Shown here one piece after another: positions 54,994-63,950 of a DNA stretch of 64,000 nucleotides. A program made the translations under genes and the position numbers. The stretch is taken from the NCBI RefSeq assembly GCF_039541575.1, contig NZ_BAABGM010000012.1, positions 53,769-117,768 of the forward strand. Reading direction: 5' to 3'. The notes beneath the pieces were generated by a model. That model saw only the letters and a program-made list of their open reading frames with translations, was not told the origin of the DNA and did not search any database. The DNA comes from Fodinibacter luteus. GTDB lineage: Bacteria; Actinomycetota; Actinomycetes; Actinomycetales; Dermatophilaceae. Numbering within the stretch: position 1 is the stretch's first letter; every line of letters begins with the position of its first letter.

Positions 54994-55327
54994 TCAGAAG
55001 CTCAAGCCCCAGAAGCTCCAGAGAAGCAGGGGGCAGACCACGAGGAGTGCTGCTAGTGAGGCGGTCACGCGTCCGCGACCCGGGTCCCTCCGGTGGGCGC
55101 TGACTGCCACGAGGGCAAGGGCAATCGCGGGCATAGCGAATATTGCGATCCCTCCGGCGAAGTAGTACCCGACCCAGGCCCAGTCGTCCCCGGTGGCTGG
55201 CGTCAATGGCTAGGGCACCCGCGGCCAGCAACTGGGCCCCACCGACAGCCAGGGCCGCGTAGGTGAGCATGACTGGCCACGTGCGTCGTTGGACGGGGCG
55301 ACTCGTCGGCGCCGGGAGCTCCATCAT
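54994..55327 (-). pseudogene. Frameshifted small membrane protein
   Basis: On the minus strand ATG 55327 (or 55324) opens TWPVMLTYAALAVGGAQLLA, a membrane segment; the frame breaks near 55205 and continues one frame over as TGDDWAWVGYYFAGGIAIFA, AIALALVAVSAHRR and ending WSFWGLSF at 54994. Together they make a plausible protein of about 110 residues with three or four helices. Confidence 0.5.
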
Positions 55328-55597
55328 GCATCCACCATCGGCCTGCGGATGGCTCGTGGCATGAGCGCCATTACTCAACTCTCGTTCGAGGCACACTCAT
55401 CGTGGCGAATCGGACGACCCGCGACGGCTTCTCGCTGATGGCCTAGCAAAGCCGCCTTGGGCGCCTCGCCGGCGGTGGTGTGCCGACTCCCCCGGATGGC
55501 ACAGAAAGGCCCTGTGACGCACAACCAGGGGCCGTCGCACGCGGCGAAGTGCAGGTGTGGTTCGTGCTCATGTCGAAGCCCCGCGCCGAGGGCTGCC

Positions 55598-56029
55598 TCA
55601 GGCTTGGATCGCTTCCTGGTAGGTGGTGAGCATCTTCTCCAGTTGCCGGCCCTGGCTACGAAATGCCCGATTCAGGATCCTGTTGCCCAGGGGCAGTTTC
55701 GTGGTGATCGCGAAGGCCAGGTACAAGGTGGTGCCGGTCGGGTCCGGCTCGGTCCTGTAGGTCCATGTCACCCCGGTCGATGCGCGATCCACGATCCGCC
55801 GGTTCGGGACGAACTCCGCGCGGGTCACTACCGCGTGAAGTGGCAGGCCGAATGCACGCCACGACGTCTCCCACGTGGAGCCGACGCCCTCTGGCGTCAG
55901 CGACACGTTCGACAGGTGCACTGGCTCGGGGTCGGCCGCGACGAAGTTGCTCGGATCCTTGATGTGGTCGAACACCTTCTCCACGGGCGCGTCGATGTGG
56001 ATGCTGCGCTGGTTCGGTGTGGACGTCAT
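55598..56029 (-). CDS. SRPBCC family protein
   Basis: A 143-residue polyketide-cyclase/START-like protein: SIHIDAPVEKVFDHIKDPSN at the N-terminus, a central beta sheet with TWTYRTEPDPTGTTLYLAF and a long C-terminal helix (FRSQGRQLEKMLTTYQEAI). Ligand unknown. TAGCGT on the minus strand at 56058-56053 would start transcription about 17 bases before the ATG at 56029. Confidence 0.8.
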   Translation of the reverse strand: MTSTPNQRSIHIDAPVEKVFDHIKDPSNFVAADPEPVHLSNVSLTPEGVGSTWETSWRAFGLPLHAVVTRAEFVPNRRIVDRASTGVTWTYRTEPDPTGTTLYLAFAITTKLPLGNRILNRAFRSQGRQLEKMLTTYQEAIQA

Positions 56030-56056
56030 GGCGTGCGAGCCCCTGACCGCGAGACG

Positions 56057-56428
56057 CTAGAGGTTGGCGGCTGTCAGAACAACCGCCCCGACGCCCAGTA
56101 GGGCCGCCAGCACCGCAGGCACAAGCCCAGCGCGAACGCCCGCCCGGACCGCCCGCCACCCATAGACGACGCCGGCGACGCAAGGGACGAGCACGATGGC
56201 CAGACCGGGGAGCCCGGCGGCCAGGTTGGCCCACAGCGGCACGGTTCCCGAGCTCGGGTCGTAGCCCGTCAGGGCGTAGATCACCGTCTGCGCCACGAAC
56301 GACACAACGAAGAACAAAGGGATCGAGGCTACTGAGGTCCATGCCCGGGCCAAGGGGGTGCGCTTCCGCGGCTGGGGGCTGACTGGAGCGGGGTGGGTCG
56401 AACTGGTCGAATCTGAAGTGGTGACCAT
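56057..56428 (-). CDS. Small membrane protein
   Basis: A 123-residue protein with a Thr/Pro-rich head and three hydrophobic segments (SIPLFFVVSFVAQTVIYAL, LAAGLPGLAIVLVPCVAGVV, LVPAVLAALLGVGAVVLTA). I do not recognise the family. It ends 27 bases before the SRPBCC gene on the same strand, so the two may be cotranscribed. Confidence 0.6.
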   Translation of the reverse strand: MVTTSDSTSSTHPAPVSPQPRKRTPLARAWTSVASIPLFFVVSFVAQTVIYALTGYDPSSGTVPLWANLAAGLPGLAIVLVPCVAGVVYGWRAVRAGVRAGLVPAVLAALLGVGAVVLTAANL

Positions 56429-56644
56429 GACAACGCCTCCTCTCCCAGCGTAGATCTGGGCGCACTGCCCGCACAGGCGAGAGTGACCCGTGCCTCGCAG
56501 TCACCAACGACGCTTGCACCTCGCGCCGTGACGGCCCGCCGGCTCGCGGCACTGTGAGGCGGGACATAGTCCCGGCTCATGACACGCCTTGGCGGCCACG
56601 ATGGGATGAGCACAGTGCTCCATCAATTCTTGAGCGGTGACCTG

Positions 56645-57436
56645 ATGCCAGCGACCATGAATGGCAGCGCCAGCCTCTTCTATGAGGACATCGGCACTGG
56701 ACCCGCGGTGCTGCTCAGCCACAGCTGGCAGTGTGATGGCCGCCAGTGGCCGCAGGTGCCGGCCCTCGTCGAGGCTGGCTATCGGGTCCTCAACCTGGAC
56801 AACCGTGGCCACGGCCGCTCGGGGCCTCACCGGCAGCGCTTCACGATGTGGGACATGGCCGAGGACCTGATCGCGGTGCTCGACGATGCCGACGTTGACG
56901 ACGCCGTTCTGGTGGGCCTGTCGGTCGGCGGCTTCGCAGCCATCCGGGCAGCGTTGGTACACCAGCCGCGGGTGCGAGCGCTTGCCCTGGCCGACACCGG
57001 TGCCGGTCCGGCCGCCTGGCGCGGACGTGCCAAGGTCGCGGCATTGGGGCGGCTCTCGGTGACCCCCGCCCGCAACCTCACCGTCGGCGTTGTCCTCAAG
57101 CAGCTCTTCGGTGCGACGGCGCGGCGGCAGCAGCCGGAGCTGGTCGCTCAGTGGCGGCGGCGCTTCCTCGACCAGGACCCTGCATCCATGCTGGTGGCGA
57201 TCCAGTCGATCATGGCTCGCGACGACGTGACGTCCCGCCTCGGGCAGGTCTGCGTCCCCACGCTGGTGATCGTCGGCGAGGAGGATCGCGACCCCGGGGT
57301 GATGGCGTCGGTGTCCTTGGCGGCGGGCATCCCGGGTGCCCGGTTCAGCGTGCTCCCGGACACCGGCCACCTCGCTGCTCTCGAGCAGCCGCAGGCCTTC
57401 GAGTCGGCACTGCTGGGGTTCCTCGCCGATCTCTGA
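56645..57436 (+). CDS. Alpha/beta hydrolase
   Basis: A 263-residue alpha/beta-hydrolase-fold enzyme related to 3-oxoadipate enol-lactonases and haloperoxidase-like hydrolases. The oxyanion region is LLSHSWQCDGRQW, the nucleophile elbow VGLSVGGF, the acid in VIVGEEDRD, and the His in DTGHLAALEQP. Several ATGs are in frame (56579, 56606, 56645, 56657); 56645 fits the family N-terminus best but has a weak ribosome site. Confidence 0.82.
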   Translation: MPATMNGSASLFYEDIGTGPAVLLSHSWQCDGRQWPQVPALVEAGYRVLNLDNRGHGRSGPHRQRFTMWDMAEDLIAVLDDADVDDAVLVGLSVGGFAAIRAALVHQPRVRALALADTGAGPAAWRGRAKVAALGRLSVTPARNLTVGVVLKQLFGATARRQQPELVAQWRRRFLDQDPASMLVAIQSIMARDDVTSRLGQVCVPTLVIVGEEDRDPGVMASVSLAAGIPGARFSVLPDTGHLAALEQPQAFESALLGFLADL

Positions 57437-58168
57437 GTGCCGGGCACCCACCGGCTGGCCGACAGCCCCGGCCCGTCAGGGCAGACTGCGGGCCTGCGTC
57501 AGACCCGTTGCGGTGCCCGTCTCATCGCGCAGGACAGCGGCCGGAGTCTCGGGCTTTCGTGGATGTTCACAGGACCGCGGCAACACGAAGAACCACCTTC
57601 CAACGACGGCGTCCTTGCCAGGACTGTCCAGAGCTACCCCTGTCGAAGCGGTCGTGCCCAGAACAGCCCAGGTCGAAGCGGTCGACTGGCGGCTACAGAC
57701 GCAAGTGTTCGGAGTGTGTTCTTAGCGAAGTCTGTGCTGTGGGTGGCTTTAGGCGCGGCGTCCTTGGCCCGGGTGCAGTGCTTCAAGCGCGCGTGCATCC
57801 GCTGCCGCACCTTGAAAAGGGCGGGGACGTCTCGACCTGGGTGGCGTCTGGGATGACGTAGTTGACGAACCGCAGGACCCAGGGTTCGGTCTCACGTCGC
57901 CGATGTTGGCGAGCCTTCTGGAGGTGCGCCCATGTGACTGGGCCGGACTTCTTTGCGCTGCGGTACGGAGTCGTAGTGGACGGACGCGATCCGCTACAGG
58001 GTCGGCGAGGACAGTTCCGGCAGCGCGATTTGTCCCGGGTCCGGACGGCCTCCACGCGTATCACTGGCGCCAGCCGGTGTTCCTGATGTGTGGAGTGGGC
58101 CACACCTGGCCTGTCGCGCAGGTCGAGCCGTGCGGCGGTAGGCGCGGAGTACGAGCAGGGAGGCAGAC
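57437..58168. other. Long intergenic region without a supported gene
   Basis: About 730 bases with several short open frames but none with a recognisable domain, a good ribosome site and the usual codon bias. A 13-base direct repeat (GTCGAAGCGGTCG) occurs twice within 57640-57700. The minus-strand stretch encoding WAHLQKARQHRRRETEPW has some coding look but no family I know. Likely eroded sequence. Confidence 0.4.
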
Positions 58169-59611
58169 ATGAGCCGGCGATTGAGTCCCGCCGCGGCCGA
58201 AGTGACCACAGCGACAGTGGCGACCGCCCGGGCTGGAGTGACCACCGCGACCGTGACGACCGGTCCGGCAGGGGCGACCGCCCCGGCAGTGGCGCCCACC
58301 CCGACCCACCGCATCGTCTCCACCCCAGGGCACACTGCGCAGGCCTCGTTGCATCCATCTGCCGGGACGCCGAGGTCAGAGCCCTCGGCCCCTGCGGAGC
58401 AGGGCTCGCCGCGTCGCCCCAGCGCGGCTCCTCACCGTGCGGGCGGCAACCCGCCCGTGGGCGGCCCGGTGTCCGCCGGGTGGCGTGAGGGGACGCTCAC
58501 CCGGGCACGGGAGCTGACCACTTTGTGCGACTGGGCGTCGGTGAACACTGAGGTGGCTGAGTCCTGGGTCTTCGTCGACTCGATCACCCGGCACCTGGAG
58601 GCGGCGAAGGAGGCCGCCGAACTGGCAAAGACCAGTCCCAGGGACCGACTTCCCAGATTCCGCACCGGAGCCCTGCGCGAGCGAGCGAAGAGCAACCTCG
58701 ACGCCGCCGAGGCCCAGCTGCTCAACTTCGCTCCGCCCGACTATCTGTTGGGCCAGCTTCCTAGCCTGCTCACCCATGTCCAGTGTCACCTCATCACGTC
58801 CGACCCGAGGCGGACGCAGTTCGAGCGGCTGGCGCGCAGGTTAGGCATCAACGACGTGTCTCCCACCACGCCCGAGCCCGACGCACCCAAGGCGCGGGAG
58901 CGGATCAAGGAAGAGCGCCTCGGGATCGTTCGGGCGGAACGAGGCGCGATTGTCTCGGCCGTGCGGGCCGCCAGCTCGGCGTCGATGCGCGAGCAGGTCC
59001 GCGTACGCAGCTTCCGCGACGTCCTGGTGACCACGAGCGCGCTGATGGGGGTGCTCGTCGTTGCCGTTGCCGCCATCGGCTTCATCTGGCCGACCATGAT
59101 CCCCCTGTGCTTCGCACCGCAGGACGGTGGGAATGCCATGGTGGTGTGCCCGACCGCACAGTCCGAGCCATTCGCCACCACGCAGCAGGGCGACGGGGCG
59201 CAGTCAGCGGCCCAGCAAGCCCAGGACATCGATGACTACGTGCGCACGACCGTCTCACCGCACGACATCTTCGTCGTGGAGCTCGTCGGCCTGGCTGGTG
59301 CGGCCGTGGCGGCGGCCGCCGCGATCCGAGGCATCCGTGGATCATCCGAGCGGTCGAGCCTGCCGGTAGCCCTGGCCGTCCTCAAGCTGCCTACCGGAGC
59401 GCTCACCGCCTTCCTCGGACTGCTACTGATGCGTGGGCAGTTCGTCCCCGGCCTCAGCGCACTGGACACCTCAGCGCAGATCCTCGCCTGGGCGCTGGTG
59501 TTCGGGTATGCCCAACAGCTGTTCACACGACTGGTCGATCGTCAAGGGCAGACGGTCCTTGACAGCGTCCGCGGCGCCGACAAGATGAAGCCCGAGATGA
59601 CCCCGCCGTGA
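58169..59611 (+). CDS. Unknown membrane protein with low-complexity N-terminus
   Basis: A 480-residue protein. Residues 1-110 are Ala/Thr/Pro-rich with simple repeats (VTTATV, VATARAGV). A helical cytoplasmic middle part (about 115-285) has LTRARELTTLCDWASVNTEV and KSNLDAAEAQLLNF. The end has about four hydrophobic segments, among them LMGVLVVAVAAIGFIWPTMI, VELVGLAGAAVAAAAAI and ILAWALVFGYAQQLF. The soluble-helical plus C-terminal membrane layout recurs in uncharacterised actinobacterial proteins. GGGAGG precedes the ATG. Confidence 0.7.
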   Translation: MSRRLSPAAAEVTTATVATARAGVTTATVTTGPAGATAPAVAPTPTHRIVSTPGHTAQASLHPSAGTPRSEPSAPAEQGSPRRPSAAPHRAGGNPPVGGPVSAGWREGTLTRARELTTLCDWASVNTEVAESWVFVDSITRHLEAAKEAAELAKTSPRDRLPRFRTGALRERAKSNLDAAEAQLLNFAPPDYLLGQLPSLLTHVQCHLITSDPRRTQFERLARRLGINDVSPTTPEPDAPKARERIKEERLGIVRAERGAIVSAVRAASSASMREQVRVRSFRDVLVTTSALMGVLVVAVAAIGFIWPTMIPLCFAPQDGGNAMVVCPTAQSEPFATTQQGDGAQSAAQQAQDIDDYVRTTVSPHDIFVVELVGLAGAAVAAAAAIRGIRGSSERSSLPVALAVLKLPTGALTAFLGLLLMRGQFVPGLSALDTSAQILAWALVFGYAQQLFTRLVDRQGQTVLDSVRGADKMKPEMTPP

Positions 59612-59623
59612 CGGCCGCGGCCA

Positions 59624-59875
59624 GTGGTCACCCTCACGGTGACCAGCACAACCAAGATCGTTTACCGAGACGAGGGACTCTCTCGTGACCCAACGACTGG
59701 GACGTACGGGATAGAGCAGGCACTCCACCTCAAGCTCTTCGTGGGCCGGCCCTGGACTTCAGATTCCCACACGCTGAGCCTGCAAGGGCGGATAGGCGGC
59801 GCAGTGACGCAGGCTCTGGCGACGCTCGGTGATTGGAATGCGCCAGAGGGCCGGGTCCGAGGCGCGTGCGGTTGA
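59624..59875 (+). CDS. Hypothetical 83-residue protein
   Basis: A GTG start 12 bases after the membrane-protein stop, without a clear ribosome site. The product (starting VVTLTVTSTTKIVYRDEG) has no family I recognise. Base composition is lower in GC than neighbours. It could be a real short gene or chance. Confidence 0.3.
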   Translation: MVTLTVTSTTKIVYRDEGLSRDPTTGTYGIEQALHLKLFVGRPWTSDSHTLSLQGRIGGAVTQALATLGDWNAPEGRVRGACG

Positions 59876-59897
59876 CCGCTTCCGGCGCAGGGCCGGC

Positions 59898-60326
59898 TCA
59901 AGGGAGGTGGTGAGCCGTGGCGTGATGCGGCTGGTAGAGCAACATGTCGTCGGCGCCGGGGACATGCATGGAAACCCCGCGACCGAAGCCCATCTCTTCT
60001 GCCTCGCCCGCGAAGGTGGCGCCCCTGCCGGAGAGTTCCGCCACTGTCGCATCGAGGTCGTCGCACATCACCGCTATTGAGTGGTGCCTCGGCGAGCGGT
60101 AGGGCTGACCTTCGTGCTGGCCAGCAGTCGGATGCACGCCCAGTTCGCTCGGTCCGGTCCCGAAGATCAGCCACTCTGCGGGGTCTTGCCCACCCGTCCC
60201 AATGCCGGTCCCAGCGTCGCCCTGGGCCCCCTCGGATACGAACGGCCACTGGAGCACGTCCTTGAAGAAGGCCCGCGTCGCGGAAGCGTCATCGGAGTAG
60301 ACGAGCATGTGAATCGCGGTGATCAT
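59898..60326 (-). CDS. VOC family (glyoxalase-like) protein
   Basis: A 142-residue vicinal-oxygen-chelate protein: MITAIHMLVYSDDASATRAF, a FKDVLQWPF-type segment, HHSIAVMCDDLDATVAEL and the end FGRGVSMHVPGADDMLLYQP with the metal-ligand Glu position replaced in part. It resembles glyoxalase/bleomycin-resistance-like proteins. On the minus strand TACCGT lies 5 bases before the ATG at 60326. Confidence 0.8.
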   Translation of the reverse strand: MITAIHMLVYSDDASATRAFFKDVLQWPFVSEGAQGDAGTGIGTGGQDPAEWLIFGTGPSELGVHPTAGQHEGQPYRSPRHHSIAVMCDDLDATVAELSGRGATFAGEAEEMGFGRGVSMHVPGADDMLLYQPHHATAHHLP

Positions 60327-60611
60327 CCTTGACGGTAGCGCCCGATCGGATCGAGAAGTGTTTGGCCATCCGTCACTACATTCCCGGTGGGCCTTGACGT
60401 CACCTCGCGGCGAAGTGGGGCATGGCGGCTCGAGTCGTTGATTTCGATGCGCCATGTCACCGGTCCTCTTCGCGGGGCATGGTCCTGAGCCGACCACCAG
60501 CCGCGCACTAGTTCAGGCGAGGTGGGAGGCCGCCTGATGCTCATCCGGAGAAGACGCGCCGAGGGCCACCCGGGGCCGCATGGTGCGGATGGTGCCCGGG
60601 CGGCTGCGGTG

Positions 60612-61340
60612 CTACTTGCTGGCCGTCGAGCTCACAAGTTCTGGCGTGGTGGCGACCTGCTGCGGTGAGGCAGTGGCCGTGCGAAGCATCGCGATCCCGA
60701 GCCAGGCGAACCAGAGGATCGAGAGCAGTCCGAACAGGTATGCGGTGGCGCTCAACGGCGGGATGATCGAGAGCAGACCTGCCATTCCCACGGCTTGACC
60801 GAGCCAGCTCAGTGACCGGGGAAGTGACCGGATCCGCAGACATGCGATGCTGACGAGCAGGATCCACAGGCCGCCGAGGAACTCCCCGCCGGAGCCACTG
60901 CCCAGTCCTTGGGCGACGGGCTCGATTGCCTGCCACATGGACTGCGCCTGGTCCGGGTTGGTGGGGTTGAGGTCGACGACGGCGGCCATGCCCGCGTTGA
61001 AGACCATGCCGCTGGCCACCAGGACCACAGCCCACATCAGCCCCACGGCGGTAGCCACCTGCATCAGCGCGGGTGCTACCGGACTCAGCCGCGCGTGCAG
61101 GGCGAGGGCCAGGACCGCCAGGACGACACCGAAGATCACGTAGGTGATCAGGTACATCACCTGCATGCTGGCGTGGTTGTCCGCGAGCAGCGCGACCTTC
61201 TCGGCCACATCCGTGGCCCCGGGATAGTCGACCACCACCAGGAAGAACGGCATCGCCAGCAGGAACGCTGCTGCCAGGTAGAGCGCCGCGATGGCCCCTG
61301 ATCGCTGCTGGGTTGTGGTGCTCTGATCGAGCGTGTTCAT
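60612..61340 (-). CDS. DUF4386-like membrane protein, paralogue of 51634
   Basis: A 242-residue protein with six or seven hydrophobic segments (AALYLAAAFLLAMPFFLVVV and others), paralogous along its length to the protein at 51634-52356. GGAGGAGAAG precedes the ATG at 61340. It is divergent from a TetR gene, and the shared region has a tandem operator, so TetR probably represses it. Confidence 0.75.
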   Translation of the reverse strand: MNTLDQSTTTQQRSGAIAALYLAAAFLLAMPFFLVVVDYPGATDVAEKVALLADNHASMQVMYLITYVIFGVVLAVLALALHARLSPVAPALMQVATAVGLMWAVVLVASGMVFNAGMAAVVDLNPTNPDQAQSMWQAIEPVAQGLGSGSGGEFLGGLWILLVSIACLRIRSLPRSLSWLGQAVGMAGLLSIIPPLSATAYLFGLLSILWFAWLGIAMLRTATASPQQVATTPELVSSTASK

Positions 61341-61408
61341 CTTCTCCTCCGATCCGAGTGGCACCCCGCCCGCCTTGCCGGGCGAGCCTGGGCCCTGTAC
61401 CATTGCCT

Positions 61409-61441
61409 ACGCTGTAAGTGTAGTACCTACACTGTAAGTGT
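61409..61441. promoter_or_regulatory. Tandem TetR operator
   Basis: Two 13-base dyads, ACGCTGTAAGTGT (61409-61421) and ACACTGTAAGTGT (61429-61441), are repeated at an exact 20-base spacing, two helical turns. The second is a perfect inverted repeat ACACT-GTA-AGTGT. Both overlap TANNNT hexamers (61408 and 61428 on plus; 61422-61417 on minus), so bound repressor would block both divergent promoters. Confidence 0.7.
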
Positions 61442-61500
61442 CAACCCTGAAGCCCGACTGGCCCCCGCAACGCCAGACCAGGCAAGAACGGACGTGACCG

Positions 61501-62196
61501 ATGCCCAGACGCCGCGATCCCAACCGCCCGAGACGACAGACGCTGACCCGGGAACGGGTGCTGCAGGCCGCCCTGGTCCTGGCTGACGAGCGCGGTATCG
61601 ATGCGCTGAGCATGCGCGAACTCGGCCGGCATCTCGGCGTGGACGCGATGTCGCTGTACAACCACGTCGACAACAAGGACGATCTGCTCAACGGCATCAT
61701 CGACCTGGTTGTCGGCGAGATCGACCTCCCCCCGGGCGACGGCGACTGGTCACAGGCGATGCGCACCCGGGCGCGCTCTGCCCAGGCCGCGTTCACACGG
61801 CACCCCTGGGCCAGCCAGCTGCTCGACTCGCGCACCAGCAGCGGGCCCGAGAGGCTGCGCTACTTCGACTGGGTGATCGGCACACTGCGGCGGGCCGGGT
61901 TCACCGTCGACGTCGCCCTGCACGCATACTCAGCGCTCGACAGCTACATCTACGGATTCGCCCGCCAACAGGCCAACCTGTCCAGCGGCGAGCCCAGCTC
62001 ACCCGAAACAGCTCAGCAGATGTTGGCCGAGATCCCCACCGATCAGTTCCCCCACCTCACCGAAGTCATCACCCACCACATCGACCACGGCGGGTACGAC
62101 CCCGACGCCGACTTCGACTTCGGCCTCACCCTGATCCTCGACAGCCTCGCACGACTCCTTGACGACGACACCCAGCCAGACGATCCCGCCAGGTGA
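61501..62196 (+). CDS. TetR-family repressor
   Basis: A 231-residue regulator. The N-terminal HTH is LTRERVLQAALVLADERGID then LGRHLGVDAMSLYNHVDNKD; the C-terminal part has the TetR_C layout (PWASQLLDSR, LDSYIYGFARQQ, FDFGLTLILDSLARLL) seen in tetracycline-type repressors. Divergent from the membrane protein gene across the tandem operator. The ligand is unknown. Confidence 0.9.
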   Translation: MPRRRDPNRPRRQTLTRERVLQAALVLADERGIDALSMRELGRHLGVDAMSLYNHVDNKDDLLNGIIDLVVGEIDLPPGDGDWSQAMRTRARSAQAAFTRHPWASQLLDSRTSSGPERLRYFDWVIGTLRRAGFTVDVALHAYSALDSYIYGFARQQANLSSGEPSSPETAQQMLAEIPTDQFPHLTEVITHHIDHGGYDPDADFDFGLTLILDSLARLLDDDTQPDDPAR

Positions 62197-62735
62197 ACCC
62201 CGAACCCTGGTCGTGCGACTGCGACCGGCTTGCTCGTCAACGGAACAGAGGTGCCTTCCGCATTTGCGCAAATTGGGCGCGGTTGGCGCCCACCTCAATA
62301 GCGCCCAGCTCGCGGCTGACTCGAAAATGGTTCGGTGAGTGGGCAGGCCGAAGGCCCCCGGGGTAGCCGGGTGTTCTGGGATCGGGTCAGGCGGTGGCGC
62401 GTCGCAGAGACGCAGGTCAGCAGATGGCCGGGCGGAGGACTGCGGTTCGGGATCGGGGCTGCTCGCAGCCGCCGCGGCCTATGGTGCTGCGGGTGGGCAA
62501 GCCCATTTCAACCCGGGGGTGGAGGGCCTCCCAGCTTCGAGCGCGTCGGTGACGCGGCAGGCGCCACCAGTGGGGTGGTCTGTATCCAAGAGACCGGTCA
62601 CGAGGGGCCCCACTCCGACGGTGAGGGGGCAGGCTTCGGCCGGTCCGAGGTCGCTAAGACAATCCCCACCACTGCGGTCCACGACAGCGACATCCGTATC
62701 GATCGTGTCAGTGGCGAAGCGCTCGAAGACGGCTG
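62197..62735. other. Intergenic region without a supported gene
   Basis: About 540 bases of mixed composition. Overlapping open frames at 62335-62820 and 62339-62770 lack domains and ribosome sites, and the minus-strand frame 62479-62739 is likewise unsupported. I see no structured element. Confidence 0.4.
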
Positions 62736-63269
62736 TCACGCTGACGTGGCGGCGTCACCGTTCACCGTGAGGCAGGAGGTCCCGCGGCCAGACAGCGCGT
62801 GCTCGTACTCCGGTCCGTAGTCGACGACACCGTCCGGCCGCACGCTGAACTCGAGGACCTTGCTGGCCACCAGGCCGATCCGCAGCGTGTACGCCTGGCC
62901 GGGCGGCATCCGCACGGTCGCCGCCCGAGGTCCGATCGGCTCGCGGCACCCGCCCCACATGGGGAGCAGCGGGCACTCGGTTTGACGCGGGTTGAGGACG
63001 ACTGGGACGCCGAGGACGTGGAGCGTCGAGGTTCCTCGGCCGCGCAGGAGGTGATCGACCTCCGGTGAGAAGTCCATGGTGCCGTGGGGCGTCACCCGGA
63101 AGCGCAGGTCGGAGGCGCGCTCGCGGGTCTGCTGAACCGCGTACTCGCCTGCGGCGAGATCGACCTGCACGCCCCCGGGAACCGACCCGTCGACGAAACG
63201 CGGCAGGTGCTCGGGGAGCCAGAACCACGGATAGGTCAAGGCGCTGGTGTCGATGTGGATGCGAGGCAC
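62736..63269 (-). CDS. Unknown protein with internal duplication
   Basis: A 177-residue protein made of two similar halves: each has a Gly-rich turn, a strand pair, (R/E)FxVxPxG, then YGPE/FSPE, (H/D)xLxGRGTS and a closing (L/V)xV strand (compare HLLRGRGTSTLHV with ALSGRGTSCLTV). It is probably a two-domain beta protein. The GTG at 63269 follows GAGGAAGC. I do not recognise the family. Confidence 0.55.
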   Translation of the reverse strand: MPRIHIDTSALTYPWFWLPEHLPRFVDGSVPGGVQVDLAAGEYAVQQTRERASDLRFRVTPHGTMDFSPEVDHLLRGRGTSTLHVLGVPVVLNPRQTECPLLPMWGGCREPIGPRAATVRMPPGQAYTLRIGLVASKVLEFSVRPDGVVDYGPEYEHALSGRGTSCLTVNGDAATSA

Positions 63270-63543
63270 GGGGCTTCCTCGGTCAGGGATGTCGGACCCG
63301 GGCCCGGGCGCGACAGAGGCTCTGGGTGGTGGCTTTGTGCGAGTGAGTCTATAGGGTTTGTATACTGCTGCTCAAGGCGTTCTATCAGTGTGCTATCGGA
63401 TCGGTCTGCAGGTACCGAGGGCGACGAGGGTGGCGAGCCCGATGGCACCGCTTTCCGAAGAGGACGTGGCGGGGCGCAAGAGTGTCGACTCTTGCGGACA
63501 GAGCCACCGGTTGTGCGACGCCGACTACTCTTGCGTGCCCTTC
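63270..63543. other. Intergenic, possibly eroded 5' part of the APH gene
   Basis: 274 bases with an open frame from 63358 that joins the APH remnant, but without recognisable domain. An AT-richer patch (TATAGGG...TATACTG near 63350-63367) could be an old promoter. Confidence 0.3.
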
Positions 63544-63950
63544 ATCGACGCCGACCTCGGCGCTGTCAAAGGCACGCTGTCTGAACGAGACCGGCACGCC
63601 TAGGAGAAGGATCTCGGCGCTTCGACAGCGGAACTGAACTCGATCCGCGGTCTACCCTGCGGGCCGCTTGACGGCTCCGGACGGTTCGGCTGGCGAGCGA
63701 CGTTCCTGGCCATGGTCGAAGACGTGCTCGGCGATGGCGTGCGCCGGGACGTCGACCTCGGCGGGACTACGACGCAGTCCGTGCGGCGGACCTTGACGAT
63801 GCGGATTGCCTCAACGAGGTGACGGAGCCGCGGTTCGTCGAGTGGGTCTGTGGGACGGCAACGTCATGGCGAAGGGAAGGCCAGATCGTTGGCATCCTCG
63901 ACCACGAGCGGGCCTTCTACGGGAATTCGTCAGCTCCGCTAGTGTCCTGC
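63544..63950 (+). pseudogene. Remnant of an APH-type phosphotransferase
   Basis: Frame 1 encodes DRHA, an in-frame TAG at 63601, then EKDLGASTAELNSIRG and FGWRATFLAMVEDVLGDGVR. After a frameshift near 63765 the text reads DAVRAADLDDADCLNEVTEP, then EPRFVEW; the catalytic loop normally reading VEWDLWDGNVM is split between two frames, and a third reads GQIVGILDHERAFYG. The C-terminus is lost. One stop and at least two frameshifts make this clearly inactive. Confidence 0.7.
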
